A stretch of DNA of 64,000 bases, from contig NZ_JAFGYY010000019.1 of assembly GCF_017491605.1 (NCBI RefSeq), positions 41,360 to 105,359 on the forward strand, written 5' to 3'. Shown piece after piece: positions 51,197-59,529 of this stretch (the first letter of the stretch is position 1; each line of letters starts with the position of its first letter). Origin of the DNA: Pseudomonas sp. 30_B (lineage in GTDB: Bacteria > Pseudomonadota > Gammaproteobacteria > Pseudomonadales > Pseudomonadaceae). The notes under the pieces are model-generated. The model ran no database searches. It was given only the letters and a program-made list of their open reading frames with translations, and was not told the DNA's origin. The translations under genes were made by a program, and so were the position numbers.

Positions 51197-51817
51197 ATGC
51201 GCGCCGACCTGGACATCATCCAAGACTGGATCCCCGCCGGCAGCCGGGTACTCGACCTGGGCTGCGGCGACGGCGAACTGCTCGCCTGGCTGCGCGACCA
51301 CAAGCAGGTCAGCGGCTACGGCCTGGAGATCGACGCCGAAAAGATCGCCAAATGCATCGAACGCGGCGTCAACGTCATCGAGCAGGACCTGGACAAGGGC
51401 CTGGGCAACTTCGCCAGCAACAGCTTCGACGTGGTGGTGATGACCCAGTCGCTGCAGGCCCTGCGCTACCCGGACAAGGTGCTCGCGGAAATGCTGCGGG
51501 TGGGCAAGACCTGCATCATCACCTTCCCCAACTTCGGCCATTGGCGCTGCCGCTGGTATCTCGCGCGCAACGGTCGCATGCCGGTGTCGGACTTCCTTCC
51601 GTACACTTGGTACAACACGCCGAACATCCACTTCTGCACCTTCCGCGACTTCGAGGCCCTGTGCCGGCAGTTGCAGGTGAAGGTTCTCGACCATCTGGCG
51701 GTGGACCGCGAGCACCAGCATGGCTGGGCCTCGCGAATCTGGCCTAATCTGTTGGGTGAGATCGGTATCTACCGGGTCAGTGGCCCTGGCGTGCAGGACC
51801 ATCGCATCGCCATCTGA
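51197..51817 (+). CDS. metW: Methionine biosynthesis protein MetW
   Basis: A 206-residue class I SAM-dependent methyltransferase fold with the motif VLDLGCGDGELLAWL at about residues 18-32 and VVMTQSLQALRYPDKVLAEMLRVGK. MetW is required with MetX for methionine synthesis in pseudomonads and is thought to support or activate MetX; a methyl acceptor is not known. It is preceded by AAGGAACAGC and lies between metX and the DUF4426 gene. Confidence 0.95.
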   Translation: MRADLDIIQDWIPAGSRVLDLGCGDGELLAWLRDHKQVSGYGLEIDAEKIAKCIERGVNVIEQDLDKGLGNFASNSFDVVVMTQSLQALRYPDKVLAEMLRVGKTCIITFPNFGHWRCRWYLARNGRMPVSDFLPYTWYNTPNIHFCTFRDFEALCRQLQVKVLDHLAVDREHQHGWASRIWPNLLGEIGIYRVSGPGVQDHRIAI

Positions 51818-51837
51818 TCGACCCCAGGAGAACTAAC

Positions 51838-52260
51838 ATGCGCCGCCTGCTTACCTTCATTGCCTGCCTGGTCCTCGCCCTGCCTGCCTTCGCCGAACAG
51901 GTGAAGCGCCTGGGCGACCTGCAAGTGCATTACAGCGTGTTCAACTCCAGCTTCCTCCAGCCCAAGGTCGCCCAGGCCGTGGGCGTGGTACGCAGCAAGG
52001 CCCAGGGCGTGGTCAACATCGTGCCGCTGGACGCCAGCGGCAAGCCGGCCAACGCCACCGTCGCAGGTTCCGCGAAGAACCTGATGGGCCAGGAAATCCC
52101 CCTGACCTTCAAGCGCGTGGTCGAGGAAGGCGCCGTCTACAACCTGGCGCAATTCCCCATCGAAGGCCGCGAAACCCTGACCTTTACCATCCAGGTCCAG
52201 TCCGGAGGCGGAGCGCCGCAAAGCTTCGACTTCATGCAGGAAATCTTCCCCGACGAATGA
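51838..52260 (+). CDS. DUF4426 family exported protein
   Basis: A 140-residue protein with a signal peptide (MRRLLTFIACLVLALPAFA, cleavage near residue 19) and a mature domain of the DUF4426 family, function unknown. Recognisable segments are LGDLQVHYSVFNSSFLQPKVAQAVG and ITFKRVVEEG-like LTFKRVVEEGAVYNL. It is predicted to be periplasmic. It is placed between metW and rdgB and overlaps rdgB by four bases (ATGA), so they are translationally coupled, though no functional link is evident. Confidence 0.88.
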   Translation: MRRLLTFIACLVLALPAFAEQVKRLGDLQVHYSVFNSSFLQPKVAQAVGVVRSKAQGVVNIVPLDASGKPANATVAGSAKNLMGQEIPLTFKRVVEEGAVYNLAQFPIEGRETLTFTIQVQSGGGAPQSFDFMQEIFPDE

Positions 52261-52850
52261 TCAAGCTCGAACAACTGGTGCTGGCCAGTCACAACGCCGG
52301 CAAACTCAAGGAACTCCAGGCCATGCTCGGCGCCCACGTGAAGGTGCGCTCGATCGGCGAGTTCAGCGATGTGGAGCCGGAGGAAACCGGCCTGTCCTTC
52401 GTCGAAAACGCCATCCTCAAGGCCCGTAACGCCGCCCGTATCTCCGGCCTGCCGGCGCTGGCCGACGACTCCGGCCTGGCCGTGGACTTCCTCGGCGGCG
52501 CACCGGGCATCTATTCCGCGCGCTATGCCGACGGCAAGGGCGATGCGGCGAACAACGCCAAGCTGCTGGACGCCCTGAAGGACGTGCCGGACGATGAGCG
52601 CGGCGCCCAGTTCGTCAGCGTGCTGGCCCTGCTCCGCCATGCCGACGACCCGTTGCCGATCCTCTGCGAAGGCCTCTGGCATGGCAGCATCCTGCGCGAA
52701 GCGCGCGGCGAACATGGCTTCGGCTACGACCCGCTGTTCTGGGTGCCGGAAGCCGGGTGCTCCAGCGCCGAACTGCCGCCCGAGCAGAAGAACCAGCTCA
52801 GCCACCGCGCCCGCGCGATGGCCCTGCTGAAGCAGCGGCTGGGGCTATGA
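52257..52850 (+). CDS. rdgB: dITP/XTP pyrophosphatase RdgB
   Basis: RdgB hydrolyses non-canonical purine triphosphates (dITP, XTP) to monophosphates, keeping them out of DNA and RNA. The 197 residues include the start motif LVLASHNAGKLKELQAML, FVENAILKARNAARISGLPALADDSGLAVD, and GAPGIYSARYA, the Ham1 family signature. The C-terminal FGYDPLFWVPE and LSHRARAM motifs are intact. It overlaps the DUF4426 gene at its start and hemW at its end, four bases each. Confidence 0.97.
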   Translation: MIKLEQLVLASHNAGKLKELQAMLGAHVKVRSIGEFSDVEPEETGLSFVENAILKARNAARISGLPALADDSGLAVDFLGGAPGIYSARYADGKGDAANNAKLLDALKDVPDDERGAQFVSVLALLRHADDPLPILCEGLWHGSILREARGEHGFGYDPLFWVPEAGCSSAELPPEQKNQLSHRARAMALLKQRLGL

Positions 52851-54034
52851 GCCAGGCAGGAAGCCACGGGCTCGACGCCGGGCCGGTGGTTTCCGGCTTC
52901 CGCCTGCCGCCGCTGTCCGCGTACGTGCACATCCCCTGGTGCGTGCGCAAATGCCCCTATTGCGACTTCAACTCCCACGCCGCCGGGCCGGAGCTGCCGG
53001 AAGACGCCTACGTCGAGGCGCTGCTGGCTGACCTGGCCGCCGACGGCGCGCATGTCCACGGCCGCAAGCTGACCTCTATCTTCTTCGGCGGCGGCACCCC
53101 CAGCCTGTTCTCGGCCAGCGCATTGGGCCGCATCCTCGAAGGCCTGGAGCGCCAGGTCGGTTTCGAGCGCGATATCGAAATCACCCTGGAAGCCAACCCC
53201 GGCACCTTCGAGCAGGCCAAGTTCGCCGATTACCGCAAGCTCGGCATCAACCGTCTGTCCATCGGCGTGCAGAGCTTCCAGGCCGCCAAGCTCAAGGCGC
53301 TCGGCCGCATCCACGACGGCGACGAAGCCGTGCGCGCCGCCGACATGGCCCGCCGCGCCGGCTTCGACAACTTCAACCTGGACCTGATGCACGGCCTGCC
53401 GGAGCAGAGCGTCGCCGATGCTCTCTCCGACCTGGAGCAAGCCATCGTCCTGGCGCCGACGCACCTGTCCTGGTACCAGCTGACCATGGAGCCCAACACG
53501 GTGTTCTGGAGCCAGCCGCCGGAGCTGCCCGAGGACGACCAGCTGTGGGAAATCCAGGAAGCCGGGCAAGCCCTGCTCGCCTCGGCGGGCTATCGACAGT
53601 ACGAGACCTCGGCCTACGCCCGTGACGGCAAGCGCGCGCGGCACAACCTGAACTACTGGACCTTCGGCGACTTCCTCGGCATCGGCGCCGGCGCCCACGC
53701 CAAGTTGAGCACGCCGGAAGGCCGCATCCTGCGCACCTGGAAGACCCGCCTGCCGAAGGACTACCTGAACCCGGAAAAACCCTTCCAGGCCGGCGAGCGC
53801 GACCTGGAGGCGGACGACCTGCCCTTCGAGTTCATGATGAACGCCCTGCGCCTGACCGACGGCGTCCCCGCGGCAACCTTCACCGAGCGCACCGGCCTGC
53901 CGCTGGCCAGCATCGACGAGGCGTGCCGCCAGGCACGCGCGGACGGGCTGCTGGTGGACGATGCGCAGCGCCTGGCGCCCACCGAGCGCGGCCAGCTGTT
54001 CCTCAACGACCTGCTGCAGCGCTTCCTTCCCTGA
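52847..54034 (+). CDS. hemW: Radical SAM haem chaperone HemW
   Basis: A 395-residue radical SAM protein of the HemW family (formerly annotated as a coproporphyrinogen III oxidase-like protein), thought to insert haem into respiratory enzymes. The [4Fe-4S] cluster motif is CVRKCPYCDF near residue 26, followed by FFGGGTPSLF, EANPGTFE and the HNLNYWTFGDFLGIGAGAH signature. The start is ATG 52847, overlapping the rdgB stop (ATGA). Confidence 0.95.
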   Translation: MSQAGSHGLDAGPVVSGFRLPPLSAYVHIPWCVRKCPYCDFNSHAAGPELPEDAYVEALLADLAADGAHVHGRKLTSIFFGGGTPSLFSASALGRILEGLERQVGFERDIEITLEANPGTFEQAKFADYRKLGINRLSIGVQSFQAAKLKALGRIHDGDEAVRAADMARRAGFDNFNLDLMHGLPEQSVADALSDLEQAIVLAPTHLSWYQLTMEPNTVFWSQPPELPEDDQLWEIQEAGQALLASAGYRQYETSAYARDGKRARHNLNYWTFGDFLGIGAGAHAKLSTPEGRILRTWKTRLPKDYLNPEKPFQAGERDLEADDLPFEFMMNALRLTDGVPAATFTERTGLPLASIDEACRQARADGLLVDDAQRLAPTERGQLFLNDLLQRFLP

Positions 54035-54105
54035 GAACCGACGGGCGACGCTGCCGGCGCCGCCCGTGTACACTCCCCGGCGACTCTCGATCCCAAGGAG
54101 CCCCA

Positions 54106-54429
54106 ATGGACTTCGCGCTCGACCTGATTGCCAACGTCTCCCGCTGGTGCCGCGGCCACCTGTCCGACATCGCCCTGGCGATCATGGCCACCGTGCTGGT
54201 GCTGTTCGGCCCGGCGATCAACGCCTGGATACAGCAACGCATCGGCAGCCTGAATTTTGTCTTCCGTACCCTGCTGTTCGTGCTGATCTGCGCCGTGGGC
54301 TACGGCCTGGCAATGGTCTTCGTCACCCCGTGGCTGGCCAAGGGGCTGGGCTACTTCAACAACTACACCCTGGCGCCGATCCTGCTGCTAGTGTTCTTCG
54401 TGATTGGCATGATCGCCGACCGCAGCTGA
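54106..54429 (+). CDS. DUF3392 family membrane protein
   Basis: A 107-residue integral membrane protein with three hydrophobic helices (about residues 21-38, 53-75 and 87-104) and short loops. It fits the DUF3392 family; function unknown. The ATG at 54106 follows AAGGAG with eight bases between. The gene is on the same strand as hemW, 71 bases later, and precedes the 84-codon gene. Confidence 0.85.
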   Translation: MDFALDLIANVSRWCRGHLSDIALAIMATVLVLFGPAINAWIQQRIGSLNFVFRTLLFVLICAVGYGLAMVFVTPWLAKGLGYFNNYTLAPILLLVFFVIGMIADRS

Positions 54430-54437
54430 CCTGCGTG

Positions 54438-54467
54438 CCTCCGGCGGTCAGCCACCACCACCGGAGG
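54438..54467 (+). promoter_or_regulatory. Hairpin covering the ribosome binding site of the 84-codon gene
   Basis: Arms 54438-54448 (CCTCCGGCGGT) and 54457-54467 (ACCACCGGAGG) pair over 11 positions with one mismatch and an 8-base loop. The GGAGG at 54463-54467, four bases before the ATG, is wholly inside the stem. The structure would hide the site from ribosomes unless opened. Confidence 0.55.
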
Positions 54468-54471
54468 AACC

Positions 54472-54726
54472 ATGAAGCCGATCAAGCACCTCTACCTGCA
54501 CTTCGTCGACGGACAGCGCCTGGCGCTGCGCTTCCCGCAACAGAGTGAAGACCCTGCCGAAGTGGCTCGCGGCATTCGCAAGCAGATGGAGTCGCCCGCG
54601 ATTGCCATCGAAGTGGACGGCGACCTGCTGATCATTCCCCGCACCAGCATCAAGTACCTGCAGATCAGCCCGGCGCCGATGCGCATGCCGGAGACCACGG
54701 TACTGGGGGCGGAGTTGATCGAGTAA
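54472..54726 (+). CDS. Conserved small hypothetical protein (84 residues)
   Basis: A small cytoplasmic protein starting MKPIKHLYLHFVDGQRLALRF, with beta-strand-rich composition (IAIEVDGDLLIIPRTSIKYLQI). There is no signal peptide or membrane helix. I recognise its position from P. aeruginosa, where a similar small gene follows the DUF3392 gene, but no function is known to me. Its binding site lies in a hairpin. Confidence 0.75.
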   Translation: MKPIKHLYLHFVDGQRLALRFPQQSEDPAEVARGIRKQMESPAIAIEVDGDLLIIPRTSIKYLQISPAPMRMPETTVLGAELIE

Positions 54727-54757
54727 CGCGCGGCGGATCGGCCGTCCTTCGGACGGC

Positions 54758-54820
54758 ATCGCGGACAGAGTCCGCTCCTACGGGGCAGTGCTTTTCGTAG
54801 GAGCGAGCTTGCTCGCGAAC
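54758..54820. repeat. Facing pair of different REP-type elements
   Basis: A GGACAGAGTCC-core unit in reverse orientation (54758-54781) faces a GAGCTTGCTC-core unit (54797-54820), 15 bases apart. Unlike the other pairs, the two halves come from different subfamilies. Confidence 0.75.
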
Positions 54821-54876
54821 CGCCGGATAGCACATTCGCGAGCACAGGCTCCTCCACCCACACCGTCCAGATGCAC

Positions 54877-54905
54877 AAAGGCCGCCCCGCGGCGGCCTTC
54901 GTTTA
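54877..54905 (-). terminator. Terminator of the DUF1329 gene
   Basis: The stem AAGGCCGCC/GGCGGCCTT with a CCGC loop lies at the end of the DUF1329 gene. On the minus strand it is followed by TGTGCAT, so the T-run is short. Confidence 0.65.
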
Positions 54906-54907
54906 CC

Positions 54908-56254
54908 TCAGTTCCCCTCGCGGCGCAGCGCCTGCGGAGTGAAGTCGCGCGGCCCCAGCGGGGCGTTGAAGTCGTACATCGGCTCGTTGTTGTCCAGGCC
55001 GTCGACGAAGTAGCGCGCGCCCTCCAGGTCGTACAGCGCTTCCAGGGTGCTCAGCACCATGGGCACGTCGTAGTAGTTGATCGGGTGCACTTCCTGGGCA
55101 CGGATCAGCTTGCCGTCCTGGTTGTAGATGTCGCTGGCGAGGATCTGCCAGCTGTCCTCATCCAGGTAGAAACGGCGCTTGGCGAACGGATGACTCATGC
55201 CCTTGCGCAGGGTCGCCTCGACCACCCAGACGCGATGCGGCTCGTAGCGCAGCAGTTCGGGGTTGAGGGTCTTGGTGCGCAGGATGTCGGCGTAGGGAAT
55301 GCCCTTCTGGTGCACCGCATAGCTGTTGTAGGGCACCAGCATCTCGCGCTTGCCCAGCAGCTGCCACTCGTAATGGTCCGGCGCACCGTTGTAGACGTCC
55401 ACGGTGTCGGCGGTCGCCAGGCCATTGGTGTCCGGCTGCAGGCTGTCGTAGGCCAGGCTCGGCAGACGGCGCACGCGCCGCTCGCCACGACTGAAGCGCC
55501 AGGCCTTGCGGATCGACAGCACCTGGTCGAGGGTTTCCTGCACCACCAGCGCGGAGCCGGCCAGCTTGGCCGGGGCGACCACGTCGTACTTGTAGTAGAA
55601 CAGGGTGTTGTTCAGGTCCTGCGGGGTCATGCCCTCGCGGCCATAGTTGAAGTACACGTAGCGGTCGAGCTTGAGTAGGTTGTAGCTGCCGTTGGCAAGC
55701 ACGGCGGCCTGGTTGGTGACCATGTGAATCTGCTCGCCGCGGTAACGCATGATGTGGTTCCAGATCGCCTCCAGGCCGTTCTTCGGAATCGGGAACGGCA
55801 CGCCGGCGGCGGCGCCCTGCACACCGTTACCGTCGGCGATCAGCTCGGCATTCTCGGCATTGAAGCGGGTGGCGTCGTAGATGCGCTGGGGCAGCGCGGC
55901 GCTGCGGCGGCTGGGGAACACGCGCAGGTAGTAGTCCGGGTTCTCCTGCAGCAGCGCCTGGGTGCCCGGGGTGAGCAGGGCCTGGTACTGCGCCAGGTTC
56001 TTGCTGTCGACCCTGTACTGCACGGCATCGCCGGCATAGGGGTCGGGATGATGGGCGCCGGGCTGATAGCCCGCCGGCGGCGTGGTGATGCCACCCGTCC
56101 AGGCCGGAATGGCGCCACTGGCGTTGCCGGCCTTCTCCGCCCCCATCGGCGTCAGGTCACGGCCCAGGCGTGCCGCTTCGGCGGCGTCGACCTTTGCCTG
56201 CGTCGGCAGGGCCCACACCCCTGCCACCAGAAGTACAGCAAGTTTCTTCAACAC
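54908..56254 (-). CDS. DUF1329 family exported protein
   Basis: A 448-residue exported protein of the DUF1329 family, function unknown, distantly related to LolA/LolB-like outer-membrane factors. The signal peptide (LKKLAVLLVAGVWALPTQA) follows a GTG start at 56254, six bases after AAGGAG; the next codon, a TTG, could also serve. The upstream open frame (to 56389) is unlike a coding sequence. Motifs are AIPAWTGGITTPPAGY, NGLEAIWNHIMRYRG and WVVEATLRKGMSHPFAKRRFYLDEDSW. DUF1329 genes often lie beside DUF1302 genes; none is present here. Confidence 0.87.
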   Translation of the reverse strand: MLKKLAVLLVAGVWALPTQAKVDAAEAARLGRDLTPMGAEKAGNASGAIPAWTGGITTPPAGYQPGAHHPDPYAGDAVQYRVDSKNLAQYQALLTPGTQALLQENPDYYLRVFPSRRSAALPQRIYDATRFNAENAELIADGNGVQGAAAGVPFPIPKNGLEAIWNHIMRYRGEQIHMVTNQAAVLANGSYNLLKLDRYVYFNYGREGMTPQDLNNTLFYYKYDVVAPAKLAGSALVVQETLDQVLSIRKAWRFSRGERRVRRLPSLAYDSLQPDTNGLATADTVDVYNGAPDHYEWQLLGKREMLVPYNSYAVHQKGIPYADILRTKTLNPELLRYEPHRVWVVEATLRKGMSHPFAKRRFYLDEDSWQILASDIYNQDGKLIRAQEVHPINYYDVPMVLSTLEALYDLEGARYFVDGLDNNEPMYDFNAPLGPRDFTPQALRREGN

Positions 56255-56390
56255 AGCAGACTCCTTTGCGACGGACTTCAGTCCGTCACTCTTATTTTTT
56301 ATTGGCGGCGGATGCCGCTCTTGTTCAGGAGGTGAGGTGTGGCCGTCCCGGCCGCCGGGTGGTCCCGGTCTGCTTGTGTGTTCGTCCATG

Positions 56391-56414
56391 AAAAAGGCCT
56401 GCGGTGCAGGCCTT
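56391..56414 (-). terminator. Terminator of trmB
   Basis: A perfect 9-bp stem AAGGCCTGC/GCAGGCCTT with a 3-nt loop is followed on the minus strand by TTTTTCATGG. It lies 8 bases past the trmB stop. Confidence 0.85.
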
Positions 56415-56421
56415 GGGTGAA

Positions 56422-57150
56422 TCAGTCGACGCGCTCGAACTTGAGGTCCCAGACGCCATGGCCGAGGCGCTCGCCGCGCCGTTCGAACTTGGTCACCGGG
56501 CGCTCTTCGGGGCGCGGCACGTAGGTATTATCCGCCGAAAGGTTGCGGTAGCCGGGTGCGGCATTCATCACTTCCAGCATGTGCTCGGCGTATTGCTCCC
56601 AGTCGGTGGCCATGTGCAGCACGCCGCCGACCTTCAGTTTCTGCCGCACCAGCTCGGCCCAGGCCGGTTGCACGATGCGGCGCTTGTGATGGCGCGACTT
56701 GTGCCACGGATCGGGGAAGAACAGCAGCACGCGGTCGAGGCTGGCGTCGGCCACGCAGTCGCGCAGCACTTCCAGGGCATCGCAGCTGTAGACGCGGATG
56801 TTGCTGAGGTTGTCGGTCAGCATGCCGTTGAGCAGCGCGCCGACACCCGGACGGTGTACTTCCACGCCGATGAAGTCCTGGTCCGGCGCGGCGGCGGCCA
56901 TCTCCAGGGTGGCGTGGCCCATGCCGAAGCCGATCTCGAAGGTGCGCGGCGCCTTGCGTCCGAACACCTGGTCGAAATCCCGCAGGCCGTCGGCCAGTTC
57001 CAGGCCGTACTTCGGCCAGCCCTGCTCGAGGCCGCGCTGCTGGCCCTCGGTCATGCGCCCGGCGCGCATCACGAAGCTCTTGATGGTGCGCATCGGCCGG
57101 TTTTCGGCATCGGGCTGGTTTTCGGGCTGATTCTCGGGAATGTCACTCAT
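56422..57150 (-). CDS. trmB: tRNA (guanine-N7-)-methyltransferase
   Basis: TrmB methylates N7 of G46 in the variable loop of many tRNAs. The 242 residues contain an acidic, Asn/Pro-rich N-terminal extension (PENQPENQPDAENRP), the SAM motif FEIGFGMGHATLEMA, FIGVEVHRPGVG and the catalytic/recognition motif LLFFPDPWHKSRHHKRRIV, all standard for TrmB. It follows thiG, 77 bases upstream, on the same strand, the usual thiS-thiG-trmB order. Confidence 0.96.
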   Translation of the reverse strand: MSDIPENQPENQPDAENRPMRTIKSFVMRAGRMTEGQQRGLEQGWPKYGLELADGLRDFDQVFGRKAPRTFEIGFGMGHATLEMAAAAPDQDFIGVEVHRPGVGALLNGMLTDNLSNIRVYSCDALEVLRDCVADASLDRVLLFFPDPWHKSRHHKRRIVQPAWAELVRQKLKVGGVLHMATDWEQYAEHMLEVMNAAPGYRNLSADNTYVPRPEERPVTKFERRGERLGHGVWDLKFERVD

Positions 57151-57178
57151 GACTCGGACCTTGCGGATAAATGCACAC

Positions 57179-57210
57179 GCGGGCCGGCTACCCGAGGCAG
57201 ACCGGCCCGC
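57179..57210 (-). other. GC-rich hairpin between thiG and trmB
   Basis: GCGGGCCGG (57179-57187) pairs with CCGGCCCGC (57202-57210) across a 14-base loop. There is no T-run on the minus strand, so it looks more like an mRNA processing or stability element than a terminator. Confidence 0.4.
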
Positions 57211-57227
57211 GCGCTGAGGTGGAATAC

Positions 57228-58034
57228 TTAGTTGATGAGACCGGTCATCGGCGACGACGCGCTTGCATAGAGTTTGCGCGGCATGCGGCCGGCCAGGTAC
57301 GCCAGGCGGCCGGCGACGATGGCGTGCTTCATGGCCTCGGCCATCATCACCGGGTTCTGCGCGTGGGCGATGGCGGTGTTCATCAGCACGGCCTCGCAGC
57401 CCAGCTCCATGGCGATGGTGGCGTCGGAGGCGGTGCCCACGCCGGCATCCACCAGCACCGGAACGCTGGCTTCTTCGAGGATGATGCGCAGGTTGTACGG
57501 GTTGCAGATGCCCAGGCCCGAGCCGATCAGGCCGGCCAGCGGCATCACCGCGATGCAGCCGATCTCGGCCAGCTGGCGGGCGATGATCGGGTCGTCGCTG
57601 GTGTACACCATGACGTCGAAGCCGTCCTTGACCAGCACTTCGGCGGCCTTGAGGGTCTCGACGACGTTGGGGAAGAGGGTCTTCTGGTCGGCCAGGACTT
57701 CCAGCTTGACCAGGTTGTGGCCATCCAGCAGCTCGCGGGCCAAGCGGCAGGTGCGCACGGCTTCGACCGCGTCGTAGCAGCCGGCGGTGTTCGGCAGGAT
57801 GGTGTAGCGATCCGGCGGGATCACGTCCAGCAGGTTGGGCTCGCCCGGGTTCTGGCCGATGTTGGTGCGGCGCACGGCGACGGTGACGATCTCGGCGCCC
57901 GAGGCCTCGATGGCCACGCGGGTCTCTTCGAGGTCCTTGTACTTGCCGGTACCGACCAGCAGGCGCGAATTGTAGGTGCGGCCCGCCAGGGTGAAGGGCT
58001 TGTCGACCGGCAGGGTGGAGGAAGCTTGGCTCAT
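57228..58034 (-). CDS. thiG: Thiazole synthase
   Basis: ThiG makes the thiazole phosphate of thiamine from deoxyxylulose phosphate, dehydroglycine and ThiS-thiocarboxylate. The 268 residues form a TIM barrel with LLVGTGKYKD, the imine-forming lysine in LVKLEVLAD, VMPLAGLIGSGLGI and VLVDAGVGTASDATIAMELG. It lies 60 bases after thiS on the same strand. Confidence 0.97.
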   Translation of the reverse strand: MSQASSTLPVDKPFTLAGRTYNSRLLVGTGKYKDLEETRVAIEASGAEIVTVAVRRTNIGQNPGEPNLLDVIPPDRYTILPNTAGCYDAVEAVRTCRLARELLDGHNLVKLEVLADQKTLFPNVVETLKAAEVLVKDGFDVMVYTSDDPIIARQLAEIGCIAVMPLAGLIGSGLGICNPYNLRIILEEASVPVLVDAGVGTASDATIAMELGCEAVLMNTAIAHAQNPVMMAEAMKHAIVAGRLAYLAGRMPRKLYASASSPMTGLIN

Positions 58035-58094
58035 CGGATTACTCCTCAGGAATTGGGAAAGCTTTGCGGGGCCTGAAAGATGTAGCGGCGGGCT

Positions 58095-58295
58095 CTAGCC
58101 GCCGCCGATGGCATGCACCACTTCCACCTGGTCGCCTTCGCTCAGGGCGGTGGCGGCGTGCTGGCTGCGCGGCACGATGTCCAGATTGAGTTCGACCGCG
58201 ACACGCTTGCCGGTGAGGTCGAGACGCTCGAGCAGGTTGGCGACGGTCTGGCCGTCGGGCAGCTCGAAAGATTCGCCGTTCAACTGAATACGCAT
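58095..58295 (-). CDS. thiS: Sulfur carrier protein ThiS
   Basis: A 66-residue ubiquitin-like sulfur carrier for thiamine thiazole synthesis. It starts MRIQLNGESFELP and ends in HAIGGG, whose terminal Gly-Gly is adenylated and thiocarboxylated. The ATG at 58295 matches the family; an in-frame ATG five codons earlier (58310) cannot be excluded. No thiamine riboswitch is visible upstream. Confidence 0.93.
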   Translation of the reverse strand: MRIQLNGESFELPDGQTVANLLERLDLTGKRVAVELNLDIVPRSQHAATALSEGDQVEVVHAIGGG

Positions 58296-58395
58296 GGTCG
58301 GGACGGTCATTGCTGGAGGGGGTCGGCATTCTAGCCCGATCACGCCCGATGACCAAGGTATCGGGCGCGGCAGGCCGGCTTTTCTGACGTCCGGG

Positions 58396-58764
58396 TCAGC
58401 CCAGGCGCGCGGCCGTAGCGAACAGCAGGGCCCAGCCGATGAGGAAGAACAGGCCACCGATCGGAGTGACGATGCCCACGCTCAGCCCCGCCAGGGTCAG
58501 CAGGTAGAGGCTGCCGGAGAACAGGAGGATGCCGACGGCGAAGGCCCAGCCCGCCCATTTCACCAGCGCACCGCCGACCTGCACCGAGAGCAGCGCCACG
58601 CCCAGCAGGGCCAGGGCATGCAGCATCTGGTAGTGCACGCCGGTCTGGAACACCGCCAGGTACTCCGGAGTGAGACGGTTCTTCAGGCCGTGGGCGGCAA
58701 AGGCGCCGAGGGCCACGCCGGTGAAACCGAAAAAGGCGGCGAGCATGAGGAAGATGCGCAGCAT
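58396..58764 (-). CDS. DUF423 family membrane protein
   Basis: A 122-residue inner-membrane protein with four hydrophobic helices and the family motifs AALGAFAAHGLK-like GVALGAFAAHGLKNRL, YQMLHALALL and GGLFFLIGW. Function unknown (UPF0382/YgdD type). It is divergent from mtgA across 65 bases and lies 100 bases from thiS. Confidence 0.92.
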   Translation of the reverse strand: MLRIFLMLAAFFGFTGVALGAFAAHGLKNRLTPEYLAVFQTGVHYQMLHALALLGVALLSVQVGGALVKWAGWAFAVGILLFSGSLYLLTLAGLSVGIVTPIGGLFFLIGWALLFATAARLG

Positions 58765-58829
58765 GCGAAAGCTCCAGGCAGATGAGTGCCGCTATAATGG
58801 CCCGCTCATCCGCCCCGGCAAAGTCTCGA

Positions 58830-59519
58830 ATGCCCAAGCTGCTCCGCCGCCTGTTCAAGTTCGCGCTCTGGTTCGTTGCCGGCAGCGTGGCGCTGGTCAT
58901 CGTCCTGCGCTGGGTGCCGCCGCCGGGCACCATGGTCATGGTCGAGCGCAAGATCGAATCCTGGTTCGACGGGCAGCCGATCGATCTGCAGCGCAGCTGG
59001 CGCTCCTGGGACGAACTGCCCGAGAGCCTGAAGATCGCGGTGATCGCCGGCGAGGACCAGAAATTCGCCGAACACCACGGCTTCGACCTGCCGGCGATCC
59101 AGCAGGCGCTGGCTCACAACGAGCACGGCGGCAGCGTGCGCGGCGCCAGCACCATCAGCCAGCAGGTGGCGAAGAACGTCTTCCTCTGGTCCGGTCGCAG
59201 CTGGATTCGCAAGGGCTTCGAGGCCTGGTTCACCCTGCTGATCGAGACCTTCTGGCCCAAGCAGCGGATTCTCGAGGTCTACCTGAACAGCGTGGAGTGG
59301 GGCTCCGGAGTATTCGGCGCCCAGGCTGCCGCGCAGCACCACTTCGGCGTCGATGCCAAGCGTTTGTCGCAGCAGCAGGCCAGTCTGCTCGCCGCCGTGC
59401 TGCCCAACCCGCGCAAGTGGAGCGCCAGCCGTCCCGGCGCCTATGTGCGCCAGCGCGCCGCCTGGATCCGCCAGCAGATGTGGCAACTGGGCGGCGGCGA
59501 CTACCTCGATCGCCTGTAA
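58830..59519 (+). CDS. mtgA: Monofunctional biosynthetic peptidoglycan transglycosylase
   Basis: MtgA polymerises lipid II into glycan strands. The ATG at 58830 gives 229 residues. The N-terminal membrane helix is at about residues 9-28, and the GT51 domain has the catalytic glutamate in IAGEDQKFAEHHGFD, GGSVRGASTISQQVAKNVFLW, KQRILEVYLNSVEWG and AAVLPNPRKW. All five GT51 motifs are recognisable. It is convergent with the next gene, with 10 bases between the stops. Confidence 0.96.
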   Translation: MPKLLRRLFKFALWFVAGSVALVIVLRWVPPPGTMVMVERKIESWFDGQPIDLQRSWRSWDELPESLKIAVIAGEDQKFAEHHGFDLPAIQQALAHNEHGGSVRGASTISQQVAKNVFLWSGRSWIRKGFEAWFTLLIETFWPKQRILEVYLNSVEWGSGVFGAQAAAQHHFGVDAKRLSQQQASLLAAVLPNPRKWSASRPGAYVRQRAAWIRQQMWQLGGGDYLDRL

Positions 59520-59529
59520 TCCCTGAGCT

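Noticed and set aside
58296..58395. Search for a thiamine pyrophosphate riboswitch before thiS.
   Set aside because: No THI-box sequence is recognisable; the gap to the DUF423 gene is short and unstructured by eye.
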